This document shows positions 46,206 to 57,800 of a stretch of DNA of 64,000 bases, piece by piece (position 1 is the stretch's first letter; the number at the start of each line of letters is the position of its first letter). The stretch comes from Microbotryomycetes sp. JL201. Taxonomy: Eukaryota > Basidiomycota > Microbotryomycetes. The position numbers and the translations under genes are program-made. Under the pieces are notes generated by a model, which saw only the letters and a program-made list of their open reading frames with translations, was not told where the DNA came from and did no database searches. Location: NCBI GenBank assembly GCA_033819885.1, contig JAQYUZ010000020.1, positions 186,001 to 250,000 of the forward strand, written 5' to 3'.

Positions 46206-48084
46206 CTACATGTCGTCTCCTCTGAAGCGAGTCAAATGTTCCTCCATCATGCTGCAAAAAGTGGTCAAGGTAAGCCAGAGTGCCGCAACTTGAACTGGGT
46301 ACGTTGGGCGAGGCTTACGTCTCAAACTTTGACCACAATTCGGCAGCCTCCTTGCCGACACTGTCTTCTTTACCGTTGAATTGAATAGCATTGGCGCACA
46401 ACAGGGCCATGTCGCGCATCAGCTCGACCTCGTTCGTCGTGATGCCCTTCTTGACGCGAGAGACGACCTGTTGTAGCCACATAGGTCTCTTGACAGCGTC
46501 AGGGTAGGCAGGGGCATCACTGCGCTTGACGGCTTGTTTGAACATGTTGATCGAAGGCTCGTCGTCCAACCGAGACAGCAGTAACGTTATCGCTTTTCGG
46601 AACCTGGCGCTCTCAGCTACAGGCAAACGCAGCGTCAGCGTCAAAGCAAAGCTTCCACCCACGTAGCGACTGACCAGCTTGTTGTTCATCTTCAGTCTTG
46701 ACGCGTTTCGAAGATCGCTCCGGTGGCGGTGAAGTCGCTGGCTCACTCGTCTTGCGTTTATTTCGACGCGCTGCTGTACGGTATCAAGCATCAGCCTCAA
46801 GGTGAGATAGGCCATTTGACCTCTCAAGCATCTCGCACATCGACCAGCGCTCGTCTTCCGCCGCGAAGGTTTTCGCCCACCCTCTTCATCGTCATGCTCG
46901 TCGCCTGCTTCGCTCTCTGCACCGTCTTCACCGTCAATGTCTCCAACGTCTCCGTCACCGTCAGCTTGCGGCGTGTCCGCGTCGCCAGCAGCACTCTCGG
47001 CGTCAACTGTGCACCCCCTGCGACTTGACCGTCTCACCGCCGTCGGCGTGGCGTCCCTGCTCACAAAGCCATCCAGCCGTCCGACGGCGTCGACTTCCGT
47101 TGACTCCTCTCTCGCACGAACATCGCCCTTTTGAGATCCAACTTCAACCTTGTCTCGAGTCGCATCAGCCATTTTGACGTCCCCGTCAGCTTCCTCCGAT
47201 CTGTCCTCGCTCGCTGCTTTGGCTTTGCCCTTTTCTTTCTCTCCTGCTGCATCCGCACTCTGCTCGGCAGCCACCGCTGCCTTATGAGCCGTATCAACAG
47301 CAGCTTTTTCGTTCTGCTTTGCTCTCGCTTCCAAAATTCTCGCTCGAAGTTCTGGTGGCGCAGACGCGATCAGTTGAGAGTCTAGTTTGCCGGCTTTGAT
47401 GGCGTCAATCTCTGCGGCTATTCTCCTGAGGATAAAGGCAGGAATCAATGATCATGTCTTTTGCTATCGTGATGAGCTACGTTACCTCTCTTCTTTGAGG
47501 CGAGTGTGAACGAGCGAGAGAGCCTGGTGCAAGCTCTTGGCGTACAAGTTGCGAATCACTTTACGGGTGACACGTGCTGTTCAAATACCAGTCGAACGAA
47601 AAGTCAACTGTCTAGTCGGCCATGGGTGTGTGGGTAAGGAGCATGATGGCTCACCGTTCGGTTCGAGAGGTTCGGTGCTGCCGGCGTCCAGCGCAATGTC
47701 AGTTGCTCAATATTAGGGTCAGATTGCCGAAATATCTCACTACTGTAATCCACTGCCCTTGACTAATTGCTGGAATCTGGTAGCGCACACCTGCACTGCG
47801 AGCTCAGCGCATACTCGAAGTGTCAACGGGTCGGATGCACGACTCGCCTCTGCCGAGACTCCTGCCTTTGTTCTAGCATCTCCAACAAAGTATTTCGACT
47901 GTTCGACAAGTCGACACACGACTTGCCAATCTCGTGTACCGGTTTGACACACGATCTGACACAGTAACAGCTGATGAGCGACGGAGGACAGCGGTATTGG
48001 CTGTTGTGGCTGTTGTTGACTAGGTTGTTGTCGTGGATGTTGTGACGGTGTTTGGGCCTGTACATTCGCTACAGGGTCTGCCAT
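46206..48084 (-). CDS. Bromodomain protein, BRD8/Bdc1-like (probable NuA4 subunit)
   Basis: Start MADPVANVQAQ at 48084, then a Gln/Pro-rich tract and LSSVAHQLLLCQIVCQTGTR with DWQVVCRLVE, a SANT-like helix pattern seen at the start of BRD8/Bdc1 proteins. After two small introns comes RKVIRNLYAKSLHQALSLVH, then RLKEERRIAAEIDAIKAGKLD, a long acidic/Ala-rich linker, and a basic patch ARRNKRKTSEPA that appears only if the introns near 46755-46800 and 46620-46680 are removed. The C-terminus is a bromodomain: NMFKQAVKRSDAPAYPDAVK, MWLQQVVSRVKKGITTNEVE, LCANAIQFNG. BRD8 and Bdc1 belong to the NuA4/TIP60 acetyltransferase. Two of the splice joins use weak donors, so the N-terminal half is approximate. 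Confidence 0.75.
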
Positions 48085-49174
48085 GTGGTAGCCGCGAGAG
48101 CTCAAAGCGCCCGAGGCGGGTTGACCTCCCAACACACTGGCCTCGTCGCTGCACCAATACTGCCGTTGCTCCTGCGCGTGCAATGAAGTACCCTTTGTCG
48201 GTCACCTTAAAGGGTTTTTAGCCTTTCTCTTGCGCGCCAACACCTGCCATCATCAATTTCCATCGGCGCACCATCCGTCATTCATCCTTACCTCTATCCC
48301 GTTGCATGCTACATCTCAGACTACATGGTAGCATCAATGGCCTGACTCATGTACTCTGCTGCTCGTCAGCCGAGGATTAACGGGGCTCGCTATCGTCGAG
48401 ATCCTGAACTAGGATGCAATCGAAGACGCGTAGAGCAACGAGAGCGGCTCGGCGCGACTGAGAGACTTTTGCGGATGCCCGCGACCGAGATGCATCGCAC
48501 AAAGCTGTCTGGAAAGACAAGCGCCACATCCTTATTTGCCTAGTTGTGAAAGCAGCCAGAGGGCGACGATATCCAAAGCGTGGCTCATATCTGTCGAAGG
48601 TTAAGGTACATTGACAAATTCGACGCCAGTCGCCATAGCTCTTGCGGCTGGCAAAATCTTTTGGCAACGTTGCTGCCGTCGAGATTGGCACGCGCGAGCT
48701 TCTTTGTCGCAGCGTACATCAGACACCAGTCAAAACGACGTTCAGTGTTTCAGAGGGCTATTTCAGAGAGGTTGAGAGCTTTGGCGATCGCTCGAGAGGG
48801 AAATGAGCTACCGTCGTTCCCGCCGGCATGAGATGTTCTCACAATGAGCTGGTCTGGGACGGCCATCGAACGCTCGTTGTGTACGTTGTTCGTATGTACG
48901 TCAGTCTTTGATCGTAAATGATTCGAACATGTCGAGCAAGTCGACAGACCATCTAACGAACTGGCTTTGGGTTGGCCAAAGGGGCAAAGTCGAGGTCTGC
49001 GTAAAATACACCAAGGCAAAATGGGAAAGGAACAGCACGAAAGAAGATGATAGCGCAGTCTCTAGCGTGAAACACAGTCGGGCTCTAGCTTGGAGTAGAA
49101 GAATGGCGAAGCATAAAAACTTTGACAAGTCATGCAGGAGAAATCGCTCCAAAGTCCGAGCTTCACAAGCGCTT
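48085..49174. other. Intergenic region between the bromodomain gene and UBC7
   Basis: About 1.1 kb. An antisense-looking frame (48377-48691 minus) and others are short and carry no domain. It should include the promoter of the bromodomain gene and the 3' UTR of UBC7. No RNA gene recognised. Confidence 0.4.
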
Positions 49175-49259
49175 CTATAGGTCAAGCTGCTGCCTGACGT
49201 GGGCCCTGATGATGTCGTCGTATTTTGCCCTGTCGTCACGATACACCTTCTGCTCGACG

Positions 49260-49300
<41 letters not shown>

Positions 49301-50255
49301 AACGACATTGGACAAGAAAGTTGATTCTCAGGGACGTCATCACTCACGCAAGCATCAATATTGGCGCCACTTTCAATGTTGGGTTCTGTACCAGCGCCAC
49401 CCGTGGATCAGTGCTTTACTCGAGCCTTGTCCTCTTAAGAATGTTGCGCACCTGCAAGCATGCTGATGACGCTCAACAAGATCTTTTCGACGCTTTGGAC
49501 AGGGCTCCATCGTTCGCTCGAGCTCTCGTACGCCGTCGGGTCGTCTCCTGGGGCGTGCAAGATAGAGATGCACACTTCGCCAGACGCGTAGACTGTAGGC
49601 GCGCCTCGAATCAGTCGGATTCATGCGGGGACTAGCACCAGGGAAAGACAGACTGTTTGGGTGAAACAGTGGCGGGTTGAACTTCATCTGAATGCGATTG
49701 GGAGGAGAAAGAAATTCAAAAGAGTGTCAGGCGTGCGAGAGGTTTGTGACGTTTTTCCGCGGCAGTTGGCGCGCACCTTTGGTGGGCTGAGTGGATAATC
49801 CCGTGGGAAAAACAATTCTGCCTCAAACACGCCGCCTTCGAATGGCGTGTCGCTCGGGCCCGAGATCAAGCAAGACCAGTGAAAGAAGTCGTCCTCCGAG
49901 ATGGGTCCTGCACGTGAGCGAGACGCAGAAGAAGTTTCGATGGTGTCAGTGAATGATGACGCAGATGCTGTTGCACTGCCTCTTGGCCGACACGAGCGCC
50001 GAGTGCACGCGTAATGAATAACTTTGCATAGCGTGGCCCGTGCAGACTTGCCTGCAGTGAACATGCTGTCCTCGTTCTCTGCTGCGGTCAGCTGCTTGTA
50101 CTGCGAGAGAGGCGCGTACGTCGCTTGTCAGTCGTGTTTCGAATGGTTCAACATGCGCACGAGCCGTATGTGCGGGATCAGCGAGACTGTACACCACGCC
50201 GACTGACCTCTGTCATTAGTCGCTTGAGCGCAGTGTTCATTGTTGAGCGTGACAT
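49175..50255 (-). CDS. UBC7: Ubiquitin-conjugating enzyme E2, UBC7/UBE2G2 type
   Basis: The E2 of ER-associated degradation, working with Hrd1/Doa10 and Cue1. Exons in order give [52 protein letters not shown] through [38 protein letters not shown] (active-site Cys in VCISIL) with the acidic loop [20 protein letters not shown], then [13 protein letters not shown] and [20 protein letters not shown]. The 13-residue insertion after the active Cys is diagnostic of the UBC7/UBE2G family. The second Met (at 50240) aligns with the start of human UBE2G2, so it may be the real start. Intron 2 (49908-50051) is GC-AG with GCAAGT. The last intron contains a 38-T tract. Head-to-head with MMS19. Confidence 0.93.
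49260..49297. repeat. 38-bp A/T homopolymer inside a UBC7 intron
   Basis: An uninterrupted A run on the plus strand. On the UBC7 sense strand it is a T run lying between a GTTGAC branch-like site and the acceptor GAGCAG, so it acts as an extreme polypyrimidine tract. Length may be imprecise because homopolymers are hard to sequence. Confidence 0.85.
49908..50051 (-). other. GC-AG intron in UBC7 (donor GCAAGT)
   Basis: Joins FTA to GPISEDDFF through gcag|GCAAGT and acceptor GTGCAG. The reading frame and homology to UBE2G2 fix this junction. Confidence 0.8.
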
Positions 50256-50279
50256 GGCGGGTCGAGGCAAGAGAGCAAC
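50256..50279. promoter_or_regulatory. 24-bp gap between UBC7 and MMS19 start codons
   Basis: The predicted start codons of two divergent genes are only 24 bp apart (39 bp if the second UBC7 Met is used, about 70 bp or more if the later MMS19 Met is also used). Any core promoter must lie inside one or both coding regions, or the 5' UTRs overlap. Confidence 0.5.
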
Positions 50280-53200
50280 ATGAGCGCTCGCGAGCTTCGC
50301 AGCTCAGACTTGTGCCCGACGCCAGCCATGAGCTTGGCCCCGCTAGTGCGCTCGTACGGCGCACTAGATACAAAGGATGTGTCAGACTCGGACATTCCGG
50401 CGCAAATTGCTCAAGGTGTGCATATACGTTCACAACTCGTCGACACGAGCGAGCGGGCAGCTCTCGCCTGACGTACCCGTCGACAGGACTCGGTAGCGGC
50501 ACTATCAAGCTGATTGACATCGTCAATGAGCTCAAGGACAGCTTGACGAGCGAAGACGAGGCGATCAGGAGCAGAGGCGAGTGCTCGACCCGAGAGGCAT
50601 CGTCCGTCTCGGTGCTCGGCTGACAGCGCGTACTCGACAGGCGTCGGCTTGCTCGCAGCAGTTGTCAATGTAGTCGATCCGGCAAAGCTAGACAGGCAGA
50701 GCAGTCAGTACCGTCACCGACAGCGACTGACAAGTCCTTGAGCTGAGCCCATCGTCGCGCTCGCCGCCGCCGCCGCTTTGACACGACACAAACAGCAAAG
50801 ACTCTCGTCACATTCTTCTGCGGCAAACTCACAGACAAGCTGTCTATGACCGCCTGCGCCACAGCCCTCGCGAGCCTCACGGACGCGCCAATGTTTGGAC
50901 AAGGCGAGGCGATCGAAGTGGCAAAGGCGTGAGCTCGCGCCTCGGTGCGCCCTCTATCGCGCAGACCTGCAGGACTGACTCGCTTCATGGACATGCATGT
51001 AGTCTGTTCTCCTCACTCGACATGAGATCTCACCCCCAAGCTTCTCGACACACCGTCTTTCTCTTGCTCGACAAGCTCTTGACAAGGTCCAGGTCTGCGC
51101 TGCAACGCATGGGTAAAGAATTCCTCTCAGGATACTGTGCTTTGGCCGAAGGTGAAAAAGATCCAAGAAACCTGATGCTGAGCTTCAACATGGTGCACAT
51201 CATCCTGCTCGAGTTCGACATTGCCCAGAACGTAGAGGTGCGAGCTAGGCTTCACCCTTTCCGACACAGCGAGCTGTGAATTGACCCATACACGACAGGA
51301 ACTTTTCGACATCACGTTCTGCTATTTTCCAATCACATTCACGCCTCCCCCAGACGACCCTTACGGCATTTCGAGCCAGGATCTGATCGTGGCTTTGCGG
51401 TCAGTCAACCTCAGTGCCCTAATCAGCGTTCATGCTGATACTCCGTTGCAGGAGATGCTTGTGTGCGACGCCTCTTTTCGGGCCTCTCGCGCTGCCTTTG
51501 TTCCTGGATAAGCTGCAGGCAGCAAGCGAAAAGGCAAAGGTGAGACCGGGACCTCGACGCTCTGAGAAGAGTTTGCGTTTACGTTCCCTGCTGCCAGCGA
51601 CAAACTCTGCAAGCATTGATCGTGTCTTTCGGCGTTTACGGTGGCGCCGTCTGTGGAGAGTGGGCAGCACGATTCACAGAGGCTCTGACTATCGAAGTCA
51701 GTCTGGAACGGCAATTGTGCTATCATACCGATTCTGACCTGGAACTGCTCTTGCAAGGTGTTTCATGCCACAGACGGCTCGCTGCAAGACTTGTCTCTGT
51801 CGGCGTTGCAATCTCTGTTTGCCACGCTGTATCCTGATGGCGAGACGCCTGCATCCGTGGTTGACGTCGACATGCATATGCCAGAGGTAGGCAAGATCCC
51901 TCATGCGGACGACATTGAAGGCGTTGCGGTCAAGGTGGTCGGCAGCGCACTGGAAGAGTTGAAAGAGCCGGACAAGAGCAATGCAAAGCCTGCCTGCCGC
52001 GTGCTGTCCACGCTGCTACTCAGCTCGGGTGAGGCCCAACATTCAATGAATGTCGATCTCAATTTGACTTTCGAGTGCGCTGCAGATCGTCTCACACGAT
52101 ATGTGGCCCGAACGGCAATGCCTCAGCTGCTTAGTCTATTCAAAAATCCAGACGAGGTTGCGCTGCGGCCTGCAGCTCTTGCATGCCTCTCGGACATTCT
52201 TTCAGGGCTCACGATTGACGCTGTCCAGCCCTCGGAAGACTCAATAGTGCCCCGACCGAAGACTTTACATTCGAATGGCGCATCGCCACTCGAGCCATTT
52301 AGAGACGACCTCTTGTCCTCTTTTACCTCCGGTTCTCGGTCGGCCGTCACCCGATCGGCCGCTCTCGAAGGTCTTGTCGTCCTCGTAAAGATTGACCAGT
52401 TCCTGAGATCTGACGAGGTCGCGTACTGCATCAACGCACTCAACGACGTCCTACAATCACCAGAATCGGATGACGAGTACGAATCTGCGTTGACGGGCTT
52501 GATCGACGTATCGAAATACCATCCTCGACCGATCGAGCAATCTACTTTGCCGATCTTGTTCAACTTGTTGCCCACAGACGCGGACGCGTTCGAACAACAG
52601 GATTCTGAGCACAAGAACGACTATCGCAGAGCATTGTCTTCTTTGGCAGAGCTTTGTATCGACCCAAATTTGTTTGAAATTTTGGCACTCAGGTTGTTGA
52701 CGAGGCTGGAAACAATTGTCGGACACAGAACGGGTTTGACGCAGTCGGCAGCGGCAATGACGACGTATCAACAAGTCGCGCTGTACGGACACCACTTATT
52801 GAGGACTCTGCTCGTCGTCCTCAAGATAAAGGTCGAGGAAGGACACGAGGACGTCGCAAAGTATGTCGACAAGTTTTTGTCCAGGTTGTTGGCGATGTTT
52901 GTGGTGCCAACGCTGAGCGATGATGGCTCGCGAGACGATGAAGGGCAAGTCGTAGCGAAAGATGCGAGGTTGCTGAGGGACGCCGGAAAGGTTGTGACGG
53001 TCATTGTACAGAGGGTCAGCGTCGAGTGAGTCTGATTCGCCCACTCAATGCCTCGCAACATTAACATGAGTGGGGCCTTCTAAATTCAAAGACGGCAAAC
53101 GACATTAGCAGACGCGGCCAACGCTGCGTTCCATGGTGGAGATCTCAAATCGTTACTAGGCGATTACGCTCCTCCAATGACATCTTCAACCCCTTTCATA

Positions 53201-54546
53201 CCTTTCTCTGTCAGTCGCTCTTTTACCGAGCATCTTCATATACAATCGCTCATCTCCGCATGCGATTAAATAGAATGAGAGCTCTGAAGCTCAACAGAAC
53301 ACAATCACATTGTTCTCGTCTGCACTGATAGCTATGCGACCGACGACGGCTCTCGCGGCGACGACGCTCGTCGATTTCTTGAGACGATCTTTGACGAGGG
53401 CTCTGCAGAGTTCAAACGAGATTCAATTGTCCGCAACATTGCACTTGCTTGGCTCTTCTGTCAACAAACGCGCCGAAGGTGAGTCGGCTCTTCTAAGAGT
53501 TCTGTATCGGGAGGCTGAAATGGGTTTTCGATTCAGACTTGGGAGGATTTTTGCAAGATGACGTCCCTCGGTATTGGCAGGACTTTGTAGCCGATCAGAC
53601 GAAAGATACAGCATCCAGGATAATAGCACTTCGTGTCTGTGCATGGGTCAGTTTCTGTTGTACGAGTATGCAGACGATCGACTAAAGGCCATTTTGCACA
53701 TTTCAGATCGCCAAGGCTCTCGTCGTCAGATCAGACCAGAGGGGGTACGATATCACAAGCAGGATACTTGAACTCTTTGTCGACGAGGCAGTAGCTCGGG
53801 ACGCGGCTGCTTCTTTAGGTACGATTGCGGACGAGCAAGATCGAGTGCTTTCAAAAGCAAATTTCGCGGTGATCAAAGTGAGCGGACGATTGTGCTCTTT
53901 CGGCGATGTGTCCATTCCAGGCTGACTGCGACTCCGGATACAATTAGTTCTTGTACAAGCAACGGTATTTTAGCTTTTTGCTGCCCAAGCTAATCGCCGG
54001 CCACAAGGACGCTGCTGGCGACAGCAAGTTGGCGTATCTCGTCGCATTATCTTCGTCCTTGCAGCACATTCCGAAACAACTTGCCGTCACCGAAATGCCG
54101 AAACTGATGCCGTTGCTCGTGACGTCTCTTGATCTGGACGACGCGTCTTTGCGCTCGAACGTGATTGACACGTTGACTGTGTTGGTCAAAGAGAACGCGT
54201 CAGACATCGAACACTCTATACCAAATTTGGCCTTGAAAGCGTTGCAGGCTGCGACCTGTGACCAACACGTCGTGACTAAACCTGCAGTCGTATGTCGTCT
54301 TTTCATCTCGTTCTTTTACGTTCGGTACGACGGGCTGATCGGTTTCAATTGAATTCTCTCTAGACATTGCGCATTTCGGCATTGAACTTTTTGGCGTCTC
54401 TGCCCAGTCAGGTGCCGTATGTCGTTTTGCATCCTCACAAGGCTGTCATTTTGAAAGAGTTGGGCAAGGCGACGGACGATCCAAGGAGGGACGTGAGGCG
54501 GGCTGCCGTCGATTGCCGAAGCAAATGGTTCCTGTACAGTGGATAG
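50280..54546 (+). CDS. MMS19: MMS19, cytosolic Fe-S targeting HEAT-repeat protein
   Basis: The CIA targeting factor that delivers Fe-S clusters to DNA polymerases, helicases and primase. More than ten exons. Conserved blocks are GTIKLIDIVNELKDSLTSED, TLVTFFCGKLTDKLSMTACA, RHTVFLLLDKLLTRSRSALQ, GEKDPRNLMLSFNMVHIILL with LLEFDI, ELFDITFCYFPITFTPPPDD with PYGISSQDLIVALR, VSFGVYGGAVCGEWAARFTE, and KVFHATDGSLQDLSLSALQS. These are the Mms19 N-terminal domain. The HEAT-repeat C-terminal domain follows: ALRPAALACLSDILSGL, RRALSSLAELCIDPNLFEI, YKQRYFSFLLPKLIAGHKDA, and AVDCRSKWFLYSG at the end. A later Met (MSLAPLVRSYG, near 50326) could be the start. The second exon join uses donor GTGCTC and is tentative. 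Confidence 0.9.
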
Positions 54547-54899
54547 AAGCTGTCATTGATCACGTGACTTTGCTGAAAGGGGACATGTTTGTACATGTCG
54601 GTCGTTGAGAGATGTGATATGTTGGCGCGCTTATGGTATATGTGTCGTGAGCATGCATGCTTAAGTGAAGAGGGGACAATCAAGACGGACGCGTCTCGAC
54701 GCGCTTGGTTTCGTCTGCGCCGACGTCTCGCGCATCCTTGCCACGGCCAGCTCCACCGCGTGGCTCAGTACCAATCTTCCAGCTTGGAAGCGCTTACTTG
54801 CGCAAGTTCTGCTTGACCCGCTCCGGCCCGAGTTCGAGACGCGCGTCGCGTCGACGCGACGAAACATACTACGCGCACACCCGCCACGCCACGCACAAC
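54547..54899. other. Intergenic region MMS19-POL1
   Basis: About 350 bp holding the POL1 promoter and the MMS19 3' end, with ATCACGTGAC at 54559. Open frames reading through are shadows. Confidence 0.5.
54559..54568. promoter_or_regulatory. ATCACGTGAC site between MMS19 and POL1
   Basis: TCACGTGA core 13 bp after the MMS19 stop and about 330 bp before the POL1 start. Confidence 0.5.
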
Positions 54900-57800
54900 A
54901 TGTCGGACAGAGCGGCGAGGCGTGCCGGATTAGAACAGCTCAGGGCAGCCCGTGCATCTGGGAAACGCGAGTACAAGGTCAGTGACGGAGACGATCTTGG
55001 AGACAGGCAGATGGAGACTATCCCACACAACATGCGCGCGAACTAACTCTCTCAACGCTTACATTGTCTCTTCTTCAGGTCCAAGAAGATACTGCCATCT
55101 TTGACACGGTCACCGAAGAGGACTACAAGCTCGTCGTTAGCGACCGCCTCGCGAGGGACGACTTTATCGAAGAGGACAATGGCGTGAGCGGATATGCAGA
55201 CAACGGAGAAGATCACTGGGACAACAGAGACCCCGACGAGAGACAGTCGAGCAGTGAAGACGAGAACGAGAAAGGTAAGCAGGGGTTTGAGAGTCTCCCG
55301 CCACCACTCACGTGCTCGAGAAACTCTGACGTACTCTCGCGTCGTTATTATGCAGAGGCAGCCAGGAGGGCAAAACGCAAAGCAAAGGATGAAAAGGAAA
55401 AAGCTCGTTTAAAGGCGGCCGAGCAACGACGCAAGCTTAAGCAAGTCGTGCCAGACGGCGCTAATCCTTACATCAAGCCGCAAAAGAACGAAGCAGAAGC
55501 AGACGACTTTATGGCGAGCTTGATTGGTGATCTTGATGGCGATAACAGCTCGATGACGGCCGCGGCGTCGACTCCGGCGCACAAACCAAAGCCAATCGCG
55601 TCGAGACCGATCAAATCGGCTTTGTATGGCATCAAACGACGAGCTGAAGATGATCCTCTTGTGACGAGGTCAAACATTGGTCGCGTCGCAGCGATTTCGT
55701 CGGATGCAGCACCGTCCGATCCATACTCGAGCGACGCCATGCCCGATGCTGGACCGTCGAGTGATGGTGGCGAAGTCATCAAAAAGACGCGCTTCGACAA
55801 CATTGATGACGCTCTCGGCGATGTAAACCGACGAATCAGCTTGCGAGACGACGATGCGATGGACGTCGACGAGAAACCGGTCATCAAATCTGAACTCGGC
55901 GACGAGGATGAGGAGGATTTGTTCCTGAGACCGAAGGCGCCTGTCGTCAAGCCGAAAGGTCTCAAACGGCAGCTCGTCAACTCTGCTGGGGCAGCAGCTG
56001 CGCCATCAACGTCATCGGTCAAGCCTAATCCCGATATCAAACCCCTCGTCGCTGAAAACTCGCCGGCAGGCACATTCGGCGGCCGACCCAAAGCCAAAGG
56101 CACAGATTGGAAAGTGGCCACGTCCGAGCTGGCTGTCGCATCCGGACCTCTGTTCGAGGACGATACAGGAGCAGACGCCGAAGCTGAACCTCTGCCCGTG
56201 CCAGAGTCGCTCAGGCGCAGAGGCAAGCAGGCACCAAAGATTGTCATTCCAAGCGTCAACGCGCTAGAAGATGATGGTTCCATCAGATTTTGGTGGTTCG
56301 ATTACGTCGAATCTGCCACGACCGGCAACTTGTTTCTCGTCGGCAAAGTCAAAGCTCGCGGGGGCAAGGACGATGGCAAATGGGTTAGCGCCTGTGTCGC
56401 TGTCTCTGGTATCAAACGCAAGCTGTACGTCTTGCCACGCAAGAAAGCTTTGGACGGTAAGTCCATGCTCTGGAGCGTCGAAGATAAGTCGCCCTGCTCA
56501 TGTGCCATGACGCCTACGACACAGATGAAGGCAACGAGCTCGACTATGACGACGATGATGAAGAGGGCCTCGAGTTTGACGATGTCGCTATGGATATCGA
56601 GACTAAATTTGAGGAAGAGTACGGCGTCACTGGCCTTGAAATCACGCAGGGCTATGTTCGGCGAAAGTACGCTTTTGGTATCAAAGGCATCCCGAGAGAA
56701 GAGACGGATTGGGTCGAGGTTAAATGTGACTTTCCAAGTAAGCCTGTTCCAATTCCTGCGGTCTGCTGTCAACATTGACATGAGCATATGTTTGTCAGAG
56801 CCGAGTATTCGAGGAGGCGAAAGCAACGAGATTCCTCTTGACGCCAGCGGCGAACGATTCAGTCACGTTTTCGGTACTCGCAACAGTGCTTTCGAATTGT
56901 TCGTCGTAGAGCGGAAGATTATGGGTCCTTGCTGGCTGAACATCAAGGCTCCGACAGTCACGAACGACTCTGTAGGTGGCGACAGCGTTCAGATACATGC
57001 GGGAGATTCTGATTTTCAGTCTGCAGATCTCCTGGACTCGACTGGAACTGAGCGCTCACAAGGACAGCATCGAGCTGTTCGACCAAGACGACGTGAATGC
57101 GCCCAAAAGTCCTCCACCGTTGACAATCATGAGTCTGAGCATGCGCTCGGTGGTTCACCTCAACGAGAATAGGCGAGAGCTCGTCTGTGCGAGTGCCCGA
57201 TTCTGGACAGATTGCAACATTGACGACACGACGCCAATCGGTCGGCAACCTTCGAGGGCCACGACGCTCGTGCGCAACTTGTTCACGCCATTTCCGACAG
57301 GTTTCGAGGCGGAGGCTGCCAAAAGCGCAAAGGACGGCAGCGCGATTGTGGTCGTCAGGAACGAGGAGGCCATGTTGAATCAGCTGCTTGGTGAGCACAT
57401 TTGACAGGTCGCTCAATCGATACTGTAGAGTTGACGCAGCGATCTGCCTCTCAGCAATCATTGCCAGGCAAGACCCCGACGTCATAGTCGGACACGATTT
57501 CATTGCTGCCGATCTCGATGTCATGATCAAGCGAATGCAAGCACTGCGAACTGAGAACTGGTCCCGACTGGGTCGGTTCCGTCGCGAAAAGTGGCCCAAG
57601 ACGATCGCTGGAAAAAACGGTGGCGTGCTCAACGGCCGCCTCATCCTCGATCTCAACTGCGACGGCTCTCGTAGCATCATTGAATCGCAAACTTGGTCAT
57701 TGACCGAAATGTGCTCCACACATCTCGGTGTCGCTCGAGAAGACATTGACTTGGACGACACGCCAAAGTTTTTCGACAATGTTCATTCAACGAAAGATCA

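Noticed and set aside
49260-49297. A run taken as the poly-A tail of an inserted retroposon
   Set aside because: No retroelement sequence or target-site duplication is visible next to it, and it lies inside a UBC7 intron whose splice sites are intact.
55468-56283. 271-residue minus-strand open frame
   Set aside because: Antisense to the POL1 N-terminal region; no domain.
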